Below are positions 7,256 through 12,975 of a DNA stretch of 12,975 nucleotides, piece by piece. A program made the translations under genes and the position numbers. Source of the stretch: Armatimonadota bacterium (GTDB lineage Bacteria; Armatimonadota; Fimbriimonadia; Fimbriimonadales; ATM1); the NCBI GenBank assembly GCA_003695835.1, contig RFHN01000264.1:1-12975 (forward strand), in the 5' to 3' direction. How positions within the stretch are numbered: position 1 is the stretch's first letter; every line of letters begins with the position of its first letter. The notes beneath the pieces are model-generated. The model searched no databases. It worked only from the letters and a program-made list of their open reading frames with translations, and was not told the DNA's origin.

Positions 7256-7276
7256 GGAACGCCGAAACGGCGTTCC
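7256..7276 (+). promoter_or_regulatory. Perfect 9-bp hairpin at predicted mRNA 5' end
   Basis: GGAACGCCG and CGGCGTTCC pair perfectly around an AAA loop. The stem lies 21 bases before the ATG at 7298. It could stabilise the mRNA 5' end, act as an operator for the divergent ccmE and 7298 promoters, or be one copy of a dispersed palindromic repeat; the sequence alone does not decide. Confidence 0.6.
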
Positions 7277-7297
7277 TAATAACAGATTACGCCGCGG

Positions 7298-7855
7298 ATG
7301 GTCATGACGATACGCACGAAGTACGGGATTTTTGCCGGTCTTGCCGTCGCTCTGACGGCTGCCGTTGCCATCGCCCAAGCTCAAAACGCCTCTCCCTCGC
7401 AAGAAACCTCTCAGCCGAGCAAATCGGGCGTGATGAAGATGCAGTGCGACATCGGCTCGTTCCTCATCTCCGGCAGGGGGCGCGTCGAGATCAACTTCCG
7501 AGGCACGTTGCTGATCTACCGCCTCAAGGGCACGCGGGTAGTCACCGGCAATGTCCGAAAGGAATTCGAAGGCTTTGACCGGGAAACCTGGTTCGGCGTC
7601 GGCAAAGCGGTCATCGAGGGTGAATGGCGGCACATCCAGTGGTTTGGCGGGGATATGACGGCGACGTGGGTCGGCCAGGGCTACGCGCACACCTTTGGCG
7701 AATACAGCCCGAAGTCCGGAAACTCGGGAACGACCACGATCGACGATCTTCCCCCCGTCGAGTGGTGGTCCACAGGACGAGAGTTTTGGGTACCGAAGGA
7801 AGACATCCCCGGTTACAAGCCAGGCAAGAATCCGTACGCACCGATCGAACAGTGA
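7298..7855 (+). CDS. Secreted protein of unknown function
   Basis: A 185-residue protein with a clear Sec signal peptide: short basic n-region (MVMTIRTKYG), hydrophobic core at 11-25, and a likely signal peptidase I site after AQA (residue 28). There is no lipobox Cys. A Ser/Gln/Pro-rich linker (29-45) leads to a compact domain (about 46-150) with alternating hydrophobic and Gly-rich segments (ISGRGRVEINFRGTLLIY at 57-74; IEGEWRHIQWFGGDMTAT at 106-123), suggesting a beta-barrel or beta-sandwich. The tail (150-185) is rich in Trp, Pro and Tyr. Cys50 is the only cysteine in the mature part. I do not recognise the family. Start is either ATG 7298 or ATG 7304; both keep the signal peptide and neither has a clear ribosome-binding site. 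It stands alone, divergent from ccmE and 70 bases before pheA; no functional link is evident. Confidence 0.85.
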   Translation: MVMTIRTKYGIFAGLAVALTAAVAIAQAQNASPSQETSQPSKSGVMKMQCDIGSFLISGRGRVEINFRGTLLIYRLKGTRVVTGNVRKEFEGFDRETWFGVGKAVIEGEWRHIQWFGGDMTATWVGQGYAHTFGEYSPKSGNSGTTTIDDLPPVEWWSTGREFWVPKEDIPGYKPGKNPYAPIEQ

Positions 7856-7888
7856 GGCGCCCCGGCTCGAGCCCGAGACTTGCGAACC

Positions 7889-7894
7889 GATAAT
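7889..7894 (+). promoter_or_regulatory. Weak -10-like box before pheA (GATAAT)
   Basis: GATAAT lies 31 bases before the pheA ATG and would give a leader of about 25 bases. No -35 and no ribosome-binding site are seen. The perfect 10-base palindrome GGCTCGAGCC at 7864-7873 lies just upstream. Read-through from the preceding gene is an alternative. Confidence 0.25.
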
Positions 7895-7925
7895 TCTTGC
7901 TGGCGCCTGCATCCCAGCCACCGCC

Positions 7926-9032
7926 ATGTCAGAACCTAACTCCCAACCACCGCAACTCGACGAAATACGCAGGCAGATTGACGACATAGACCGTCAACTG
8001 CTCGAGCTGCTGCGCCGACGCACCGAACTGGCTCAGGAGATCGGCAAACTCAAGCAGACGGGAGGGAAGCCGTTCTTTACGCCCGAGCGAGAGAGGCAGA
8101 TCTACGAGCACCTACAACAATCCAACCTGCACCCCCTCCGGAGAGAGCAGGCCATCGCCATCTTTCGAGAGATCATCAGCGCCGCTCGAGCCTGCGAACG
8201 TCAGATCACCGTCGCGTACTGGGGGCCGGAAGGAACCTACACGCACCTCGCGGCGGTCCAGGCGTTTGGAAGGAGCACGGCCTTGCAGCCGCAGGCGACG
8301 ATCGAGGAAGTCTTCAAAGCTGTGGAGCTGAACCACGCCGACTACGGTGTCGTACCCATCGAGAACTCGCTCAACGGCGTCGTGCCCGAAACGCTCGACA
8401 TGTTCCCGCAAACCAATGCGCGCATCTGCGCGGAGACGGTCCTGCCCGTGCAACACTACCTCCTCTCCAAAGCGGCGTCCCTCAACGAGGTCGAGAGGGT
8501 GTACGCCGCCCCCCAGCCCTTCAATCAGTGTCGGAAATGGCTCCGAGCCAATCTGCCCAACGTGGAAGTGGTTGACGTGGCGCCCACGTCGCGAGCCGCC
8601 CAACACGCCCAGAAAGACCCCCACGGCGCCGCGATCGCCAATCGGCTCTGCGCGGAGCTCTACGACCTCGGAATTCTGGCGGAGAGCATCCAGGACGATC
8701 CGCGGAACCACACCCGTTTCGTCGTCGTCGGCTACAACGAGCCCGCCCCGTCCGGACACGACAAGACGACGCTGATGTTCTCCCTTCGAAACCGACCGGG
8801 GGAGCTGTACCGCGTCCTCGGCGTTTTTCACAAATACGACGTCAACCTGACGATGATCGAGTCTCGGCCCGCGCAGCGTGTTTCCTTCGAGTACATCTTC
8901 TACGTGGATTGCGCCGGCCATCACAGCGAGCCTCACTTATCCAGCGCGATCCGAGAGATTTCCGAGGTCGCGCTCGAAACCACTCTGCTCGGTTCCTATC
9001 CCAGCAACGACCCCAAACTGAAAAGCTCATAA
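7926..9032 (+). CDS. pheA: Bifunctional chorismate mutase / prephenate dehydratase (P-protein)
   Basis: A 368-residue cytoplasmic enzyme making phenylpyruvate from chorismate in phenylalanine synthesis. The AroQ chorismate mutase domain (about 11-90) keeps residues aligned by eye with the E. coli P-protein: R15, R32, K43, R55 and E56; E. coli D48 is replaced by Thr52. The dehydratase domain (about 94-270) has GPEGTYTHLAA at 100-110, PIENS at 144-148 and the catalytic TRF at 263-265. The ACT regulatory domain (about 281-358) has NRPGELYRVLG (289-299) and the phenylalanine-binding ESRP at 312-315, so feedback inhibition by phenylalanine is expected. The ATG at 7926 is chosen because it precedes the mutase helix at normal distance; the frame is open further upstream, but that sequence overlaps the secreted-protein gene. 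Length fits the family (about 360-390). A hairpin follows the stop. Confidence 0.97.
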   Translation: MSEPNSQPPQLDEIRRQIDDIDRQLLELLRRRTELAQEIGKLKQTGGKPFFTPERERQIYEHLQQSNLHPLRREQAIAIFREIISAARACERQITVAYWGPEGTYTHLAAVQAFGRSTALQPQATIEEVFKAVELNHADYGVVPIENSLNGVVPETLDMFPQTNARICAETVLPVQHYLLSKAASLNEVERVYAAPQPFNQCRKWLRANLPNVEVVDVAPTSRAAQHAQKDPHGAAIANRLCAELYDLGILAESIQDDPRNHTRFVVVGYNEPAPSGHDKTTLMFSLRNRPGELYRVLGVFHKYDVNLTMIESRPAQRVSFEYIFYVDCAGHHSEPHLSSAIREISEVALETTLLGSYPSNDPKLKSS

Positions 9033-9037
9033 ACAGA

Positions 9038-9067
9038 GAAGCCCTCCCGTTTCGGAGGGAGGGCTTC
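9038..9067. terminator. Hairpin between convergent pheA and lipoprotein genes
   Basis: GAAGCCCTCCC (9038-9048) pairs perfectly with GGGAGGGCTTC (9057-9067), giving an 11-bp GC-rich stem with an 8-base loop, starting 5 bases after the pheA stop. On the plus strand it is not followed by a T tract. On the minus strand, serving the gene ending at 9085, it is followed by a moderately T-rich stretch (TCTGTTTATG). It probably works in both directions, best for the minus strand. Confidence 0.75.
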
Positions 9068-9084
9068 GGGAAGCGGTCCTGAGC

Positions 9085-10086
9085 CTACTTCCGTTTCATC
9101 GTGATCGTCATCTTTTGGGTCTGCGTGCCCATCTGCGGCACCTCGATCGAGATCGTAATCGCCATGTTCAGGGTCTTCAGCATCCCCGTGGACTTCTCGA
9201 TCACGGTGGAACCGTCGGCCTTCATTGACATCTTGGCTGACTGCGCTTGTTGCCCCTGCTGGGCGGGCGGTCCTTGCATCGTGAGCGAGTGATTGATCTT
9301 CGTTGTGATCGTCAAGTCATTGCCCGAAGCCTTGGTCAGCGTGTAGTTCACCTTGATCGGCTTGCTTTCCTGACCTGGGACCGGGATCGGGACGTCACTG
9401 GTCCACGACGAACCGACCTTCACCGGCTTTTCGGGGAACGCCATTCCCATCATCGTGTTGCCGGCGAAAGCCTCAAACGGGTTGCTCGCTCCCTTGGACT
9501 CGATGTTCGTCATCCGCCCAAGTGGGTCGTAGTCCGCGGTGTAGGAGGTGTTCTTGAGGGCCTTCGCTTGTTGCTCCATCATTTGCCGAGCTGAAGCCTC
9601 GCCGCCACTGACCTTGGCGTCGAGTACCTTGAACTCGATCCGCGCCTTGTCTCCCGTGACGTCTAGGACGGTCATCACGGTATCCAGCGTCAGCGTGCTG
9701 GTGCCGCCCATGGCATTCGTGTTTTGGGTTACCGTGTAGGCGAACTTTTGGCCCTTTTTGACGTTCAGCCGCAGCAATGCTTCGCCTGGGCCAGGCGTCG
9801 GGTTGGAAACCTTCGTGTCCGTGGACGCGGCGCCTTGGTCGGAAGCCGCGGTGGGTGGCTTCGGAGGTGTGTCCGTCGTCACGTCCCCTGCTCCGGGTTC
9901 CTGCGTCGTCGAGCCGGTCTCGCCCGCGTCCGTTACCGAATCGCCCGTCGTGCCCGGCTCAGTCGTTGAGGTGGAAGTAGACGTAGACCCGTCCGGTTTG
10001 GAAACCACGTCCTTCTTTCCACAGCCCGCGATCACGATCAGGGCGACCAGCGAGGCGAGAGACAACCAGCGCAAATACCTTGCCAT
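9085..10086 (-). CDS. Predicted lipoprotein with Ser/Thr-rich linker, function unknown
   Basis: This 333-residue protein has a type II signal peptide: basic start, hydrophobic core 8-20 and lipobox VIAGC with Cys22, followed by GKKD, so it should be lipidated and exported. Residues 31-102 are a low-complexity linker of Ser, Thr, Gly, Pro and acidic residues. The folded part (about 103-333) is beta-rich, beginning LLRLNVKKGQKFAYTVTQ (104-121), with GSSWTSDVPIPV at 225-236 and alternating Thr/Ile/Met strands to the end. A Gln-rich patch lies at 275-282. It looks like one of the uncharacterised beta-rich lipoprotein families in which a 'KKGQKFAY' strand opens the domain. I cannot name it with certainty. 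The start is fixed by the signal peptide. A consensus TATAAT sits only 6 bases upstream. It diverges from atpD and has no operon partner. Confidence 0.88.
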   Translation of the reverse strand: MARYLRWLSLASLVALIVIAGCGKKDVVSKPDGSTSTSTSTTEPGTTGDSVTDAGETGSTTQEPGAGDVTTDTPPKPPTAASDQGAASTDTKVSNPTPGPGEALLRLNVKKGQKFAYTVTQNTNAMGGTSTLTLDTVMTVLDVTGDKARIEFKVLDAKVSGGEASARQMMEQQAKALKNTSYTADYDPLGRMTNIESKGASNPFEAFAGNTMMGMAFPEKPVKVGSSWTSDVPIPVPGQESKPIKVNYTLTKASGNDLTITTKINHSLTMQGPPAQQGQQAQSAKMSMKADGSTVIEKSTGMLKTLNMAITISIEVPQMGTQTQKMTITMKRK

Positions 10087-10092
10087 GGGAGC

Positions 10093-10098
10093 ATTATA
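10093..10098 (-). promoter_or_regulatory. Consensus -10 (TATAAT) abutting the lipoprotein start
   Basis: On the minus strand TATAAT is followed by six bases (GCTCCC) and then the ATG at 10086-10084. With usual spacing, transcription would begin at the A of the ATG, producing a leaderless mRNA. No Shine-Dalgarno sequence could fit. No -35 match is visible; the upstream region is occupied by the GC hairpin at 10102-10121. Confidence 0.65.
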
Positions 10099-10101
10099 GC
10101 C

Positions 10102-10121
10102 GCCCCGGTGCGCGCCGGGGC
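10102..10121. repeat. 7-bp GC inverted repeat in the lipoprotein/atpD divergent region
   Basis: GCCCCGG and CCGGGGC flank TGCGCG. It lies where the spacer and -35 of the lipoprotein promoter would be, so an operator role is possible; a chance GC-rich palindrome is the alternative. Confidence 0.45.
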
Positions 10122-10144
10122 TCGAAATCCCAAACCGAGGATGG

Positions 10145-10152
10145 GGTAGACT
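10145..10152 (+). promoter_or_regulatory. Probable promoter -10 element (GGTAGACT) of atpDC
   Basis: Identical in eight bases to the element at 7240-7247 and, as there, followed by exactly 8 bases before a strong hairpin. The predicted start is about 10159, giving a leader of roughly 68 bases before atpD. No -35 match is seen. Confidence 0.5.
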
Positions 10153-10160
10153 GCCCTCTC

Positions 10161-10188
10161 AGCCCGCCCGCCAAACGGCGGACGGGCT
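10161..10188 (+). promoter_or_regulatory. 12-bp hairpin at predicted 5' end of atpDC mRNA
   Basis: AGCCCGCCCGCC (10161-10172) pairs with GGCGGACGGGCT (10177-10188) with one C/A mismatch and an AAAC loop. It is followed by TTCCTGTACGATTTC, not a clean T tract. Placed directly at the predicted transcript start, it fits a 5' stabilising structure better than a terminator, since no plus-strand gene lies upstream. An attenuator cannot be excluded. Confidence 0.55.
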
Positions 10189-10207
10189 TCCTGTACGATT
10201 TCAACTT

Positions 10208-10212
10208 GGAGG
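10208..10212 (+). promoter_or_regulatory. Ribosome binding site of atpD with long spacing
   Basis: GGAGG is a perfect Shine-Dalgarno core but leaves 14 bases to the ATG at 10227, longer than the usual 5-9. No other plausible in-frame start lies between. It is the clearest ribosome-binding site in the window, in line with the high expression expected of ATP synthase. Confidence 0.6.
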
Positions 10213-10226
10213 AAAACAGCAAGAAC

Positions 10227-11663
10227 ATGCCTGCAACCGGAAAAGTCGTTCAAGTGCTCGGGCCGGTCGTTGACGTCCGATTTCCCGCGGGTCAACTCCC
10301 CGAACTCCTGAACGCCATCCGAATCAAGGATGAAAGCCGCAACATTGACTTGACGTGCGAAGCTGCACAGCACCTCGGCGACGACATCGTCCGATGCGTC
10401 GCCCTCTCCACCACCGACGGCCTCGTGCGAGGCATGCCGGCAGAGGACACCGGCGGCCCGATCACCGTCCCTGTAGGGGAGAAGACCCTTGGCCGAGTCT
10501 TCAACCTGCTCGGCGAACCGATTGACGAGCTCGGCCCGGTCACCGACGCCCCCCGGCTCCCGATCCACCGCGATCCGCCGAAATTCACCGAACAGAGCGT
10601 CAAGACCGAAATCCTCCAGACGGGTCTCAAGGTCATTGACCTTCTCGTGCCGTTCAACAAGGGTGGAAAGATCGGTCTCTTCGGCGGCGCCGGCCTTGGA
10701 AAGACCGTTCTGATCCAAGAGCTCATTCGAAACATCGCGGTCGAAGCCGAGGGCGTTTCGATGTTCGCAGGCGTCGGCGAGCGGACGCGCGAAGGGAACG
10801 ACCTCTGGCTCGAAATGCAGCACACGAAGTTCCGGGACAAGCAAGGGAACGAGCAGCGCGTCATTGACAAGATGGCCATGGTGTTCGGTCAGATGAACGA
10901 GCCGCCCGGCGCTCGCCTGCGCGTCGCTCTGTCCGCCCTCACGATGGCCGAGTACTTCCGCGACGAATCCGGTCAGGACGTTCTCATCTTCATTGACAAC
11001 ATCTTCCGCTTCGTCCAAGCCGGTTCCGAGGTATCCGCGCTTCTCGGGCGTATGCCGAGCGCGGTCGGATACCAACCCACGCTCGCAACTGAGATGGGCG
11101 CCCTCCAAGAGCGCATCACCTCCACGACCAAGGGGTCCGTCACCTCCGTCCAGGCGATCTACGTTCCCGCAGACGACCCAACCGACCCCGCGCCGGCCAC
11201 GACCTTCTCTCACCTCGACGCGTATGTCTATCTGGAGCGACGAATCGCCGAGAAGGGCATCTATCCCGCGGTCGACCCCCTGGCGTCCACCTCCAAGAAC
11301 CTCGACCCGAGAGTCGTCGGACAAGAGCACTACCAAGTCGCCCGCGAAGTCCAGCAGGTTCTGCAGCGCTACCGCGAACTTCAGGACATCATCGCGATCC
11401 TCGGCATTGACGAACTCTCCGACGAGGACAAGCTCATCGTCGCGCGCGCACGGAAGATCGAACGATTCCTGTCTCAGCCGAACTTCGTCGCCGAGCAGTT
11501 CACCGGAAACCCCGGACGCTACGTAACCGTGGACGAGACGGTGACCGCCTTCCGAGAGCTGCTCTCCGGGAACCTCGACGATATCCCTGAGCAGGCTTTC
11601 TACATGTGCGGCGGACTCGACGACGTGTACGAGAAGGCCAAGAAGCTCGCAGCAGTAGGATGA
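10227..11663 (+). CDS. atpD: F1Fo ATP synthase subunit beta
   Basis: The 478-residue catalytic subunit of the membrane-bound F-type ATP synthase, located on the cytoplasmic face. The N-terminal beta-barrel is about 1-78. The nucleotide-binding domain carries the Walker A motif GGAGLGKT (153-160, catalytic Lys159), GERTREGND (184-192, catalytic Glu185) and the Walker B strand VLIFIDNIF (252-260). The C-terminal helical domain has the DELSDEDK loop (395-402), the counterpart of DELSEED that contacts the rotor. Length is normal for the family. I chose the ATG at 10227 because MPATGKVVQVLGPVVDV is the standard N-terminus; the frame stays open upstream to 10080, but the extension is not ATP-synthase-like. 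It is followed by atpC with a 4-base ATGA overlap. The alpha, gamma, delta, a, b and c genes are not beside it. Confidence 0.98.
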   Translation: MPATGKVVQVLGPVVDVRFPAGQLPELLNAIRIKDESRNIDLTCEAAQHLGDDIVRCVALSTTDGLVRGMPAEDTGGPITVPVGEKTLGRVFNLLGEPIDELGPVTDAPRLPIHRDPPKFTEQSVKTEILQTGLKVIDLLVPFNKGGKIGLFGGAGLGKTVLIQELIRNIAVEAEGVSMFAGVGERTREGNDLWLEMQHTKFRDKQGNEQRVIDKMAMVFGQMNEPPGARLRVALSALTMAEYFRDESGQDVLIFIDNIFRFVQAGSEVSALLGRMPSAVGYQPTLATEMGALQERITSTTKGSVTSVQAIYVPADDPTDPAPATTFSHLDAYVYLERRIAEKGIYPAVDPLASTSKNLDPRVVGQEHYQVAREVQQVLQRYRELQDIIAILGIDELSDEDKLIVARARKIERFLSQPNFVAEQFTGNPGRYVTVDETVTAFRELLSGNLDDIPEQAFYMCGGLDDVYEKAKKLAAVG

Positions 11664-12064
11664 CGACCTTCCAACTGACCATCGTTGCGCCCGACCGGAC
11701 CGTCGTGGACGAGGTTACGGACAGCGTCTCGGCTCCGGGGGTTCAAGGCTACTTTGGCGTCTGGGCAGGGCACGAGCCGTTCGTGACCCAGCTCAAGCCA
11801 GGCGTCGTGGCCTACAACGATGCGGCGGGCAAAACGCAGTACGTCGCGGTCGCCGGCGGGTTCCTCGAAGCCGCCGGCGACCACGTCATCATCCTCGCCG
11901 ACGCTGCCGAAGCGCAACGCGATATTGACATCGAGCGCGCCAGAGCCGCACTCGAACGCGCCAAGAAGCGCCTGGAGGCGATCGGCGAGGGCGTGGACGC
12001 GGAGCGTGCGCGAGCGGCTGCCGACCGCGCGATGGCGCGGATCATGGTCGCCGAGAAGCGCTAA
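11660..12064 (+). CDS. atpC: F1Fo ATP synthase subunit epsilon
   Basis: The 134-residue central-stalk subunit that couples F1 to the c-ring and can inhibit ATP hydrolysis. The N-terminal beta-sandwich (about 1-84) shows FQLTIVAPDRTVVDEVTDSV, the GYFGVWAGHEPFVTQLKPGVV region (30-50) and YVAVAGGFLE (61-70), all typical. The C-terminal helical hairpin (about 85-134) is rich in Ala, Arg and Glu; a canonical ATP-binding motif is not obvious by eye. The ATG overlaps the atpD stop, giving strong translational coupling for a matched beta:epsilon ratio. The stop TAA at 12062-12064 shares three bases with the stop of the convergent DprA-family gene, so no terminator separates them. Confidence 0.96.
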   Translation: MTTFQLTIVAPDRTVVDEVTDSVSAPGVQGYFGVWAGHEPFVTQLKPGVVAYNDAAGKTQYVAVAGGFLEAAGDHVIILADAAEAQRDIDIERARAALERAKKRLEAIGEGVDAERARAAADRAMARIMVAEKR

Positions 12065-12975
12065 CCGTCGGCTCTCTGCCCATCCAACACCTCAAGCAAG
12101 TCTTCGGGCTCGGAAATCGCGAAGACGGACGGCGCCGATTCCGAAAACAGATCCTGTTGACGCGTGGGCGCCAACGTCTCCAAGAGCGCCCTGTTTCCAG
12201 GCGGAGCGTCAGGCCCAACTCGAATTGCGACCACTCCGTATCCCTTCTTGATCGCTTCGACCGCCCCGGCCCACGTTCCTCCCGAACCTTCCGACGCCGA
12301 AACGACCACAGTGACCTGGGCATGACCGTATATCAACTTGTTCCTCCCCATGGCGTTCCCCACCGAGAAGCGCGCCGAGGGAGTGTACGGCGTCGCCAAA
12401 CACGCCACACCCTCTTCGAGGATCTGGCGACTCTTCCGAACCGCACTCTCGAGGGAGTCCGCAAGAAATCCCAACGACCGACCGCCTGCCTCCAAGGCGG
12501 CGTTCATCGCAATCCGATCCACGCCGCGTGCGCCGCCGGAAACCACAACCAGGCCGTTCTCGACAGCGACGCGCGCGACCGCCGCCGCAAACTCACTGCC
12601 CGCATCGTCCACGTCTCTCGAACCGACAACCCCGACACTCGGCGCGTTGAAGAGCCCCGGATTCCCAGCCCAGAACAGGACCGGAGGCCGCACATCTCCG
12701 AGAGTCTCGAAGAAGCGACTGGGATAGAGGTCATCGAACTCCGACACGGCGTGGATGCCGTCGTGTTCCAGTTCCGCCAACCGGGCCGCAACGCTGTCGA
12801 CGCCACTCAAGCGAGCCTCCAGCTTGGCAGCGAGTCTCGGGTCGTGCCCTCGAGCTTCTCGTAGGATCGCTTCTGGGCCTTCGCACGCATGCTCCTCGAT
12901 CAACATTCGAACTTCACTTCTCCACTCGGCGTGCGTACACGGTTCCGACGTCTTGATGAGATACGTGGTAAGAGC
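12061..12975 (-). CDS. DprA/Smf-family Rossmann protein, 5' end outside window
   Basis: 304 codons are visible and the frame is open to the right edge. The ATG at 12906 has no ribosome-binding site, and the in-frame sequence before it (TTYLIKTSEPCTHAEWRSEV and neighbours) looks like ordinary protein, so the true start probably lies outside. Counting from the edge, residues about 1-80 are helical, then comes YPSRFFETLGDVRPPVLFWAG (84-104). The Rossmann core has VGVVGSR (114-120), VVVSGGARGVDRIAMNAALEAGG (143-165), a GNAMGRNKLIYG segment (206-217) and a glycine-rich SGGTWAGAVEAIKKG (231-245). These match the DNA_processg_A (DprA/Smf) fold, whose classical members load RecA on incoming single-stranded DNA. 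SGGARGVD in place of SGLARGID and RNKLIYG in place of RNRIIAGLS mark a divergent branch. No C-terminal winged helix is seen. Confidence 0.85.
   Translation of the reverse strand, partial: ALTTYLIKTSEPCTHAEWRSEVRMLIEEHACEGPEAILREARGHDPRLAAKLEARLSGVDSVAARLAELEHDGIHAVSEFDDLYPSRFFETLGDVRPPVLFWAGNPGLFNAPSVGVVGSRDVDDAGSEFAAAVARVAVENGLVVVSGGARGVDRIAMNAALEAGGRSLGFLADSLESAVRKSRQILEEGVACLATPYTPSARFSVGNAMGRNKLIYGHAQVTVVVSASEGSGGTWAGAVEAIKKGYGVVAIRVGPDAPPGNRALLETLAPTRQQDLFSESAPSVFAISEPEDLLEVLDGQRADG

Noticed and set aside
8112..8936. 274-codon open frame on the minus strand
   Set aside because: Antisense to pheA, which has complete mutase, dehydratase and ACT motifs.
10161..10200. Intrinsic terminator before atpD
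   Set aside because: The hairpin is strong, but no plus-strand gene lies upstream that it could end and the following bases are not a T tract; a 5' leader structure fits better.
10080..10226. N-terminal extension of atpD by 49 residues
   Set aside because: The extension is not related to ATP synthase, would overlap the lipoprotein start, and would translate through the 5' hairpin; the MPATGKVV start with upstream GGAGG is better.
10038..11336. 432-codon open frame on the minus strand
   Set aside because: Antisense to atpD and the divergent spacer; no coherent domain in the translation.
12061..12906. DprA-family gene as complete, starting at ATG 12906
   Set aside because: The frame is open without a stop to the window edge, the upstream residues look like protein, and no ribosome-binding site precedes that ATG.
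1..12975. Mobile elements, CRISPR arrays, rRNA, phage genes
   Set aside because: No direct-repeat arrays, transposase motifs, terminal inverted repeats or rRNA segments were seen; the tRNA gene shows no adjacent integrase or duplicated 3' end.

Overview
The window is a GC-rich stretch of bacterial chromosome, densely packed with housekeeping genes. I see no insertion sequence, phage gene, CRISPR array, rRNA or other sign of mobile DNA. The organism looks like a free-living aerobic or microaerobic Gram-negative-type bacterium: it has an F-type ATP synthase, System I cytochrome c maturation and lipoproteins. An Armatimonadota/Fimbriimonadia-like lineage would fit the gene mix, the isolated beta-epsilon ATP synthase pair and the probable leaderless genes. 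That assignment is an inference; no 16S or other marker here decides it.

Layout. Positions 1-3403 (minus strand) hold polA followed by an overlapping gene of unknown function that leaves the window at base 1. A plus-strand tRNA-Leu(CAA) sits at 3450-3535. Positions 3571-7208 (minus strand) form a compact four-gene run transcribed ccmE > ccmF > panD > pyrE. It joins haem delivery and ligation to apocytochrome c with pantothenate (CoA) and pyrimidine biosynthesis. A plus-strand secreted protein of unknown function (7298-7855) and the bifunctional P-protein pheA (7926-9032) follow. A hairpin at 9038-9067 separates pheA from a convergent minus-strand lipoprotein gene (9085-10086). A divergent intergenic region then leads to atpD-atpC (10227-12064). 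The stop codon of atpC overlaps that of a convergent DprA-family gene (12061-12975), which enters from beyond the right edge.

Points of interest are biochemical variants and signal architecture rather than an obvious new system. PolA has a natural Tyr in the O-helix at the residue that controls dideoxynucleotide discrimination, and its proofreading motifs are degenerate. CcmE carries a CxxxY haem-binding motif in place of HxxxY, the 'System I*' type. A GGTA(T/G)ACT promoter-like element occurs three times; at two of these it lies exactly 8 bases before a strong hairpin at the predicted mRNA 5' end. Several minus-strand genes have a -10-like box so close to the start codon that leaderless transcripts are likely. 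The DprA-family protein belongs to a divergent branch. No stretch above 300 bases lacks a gene.
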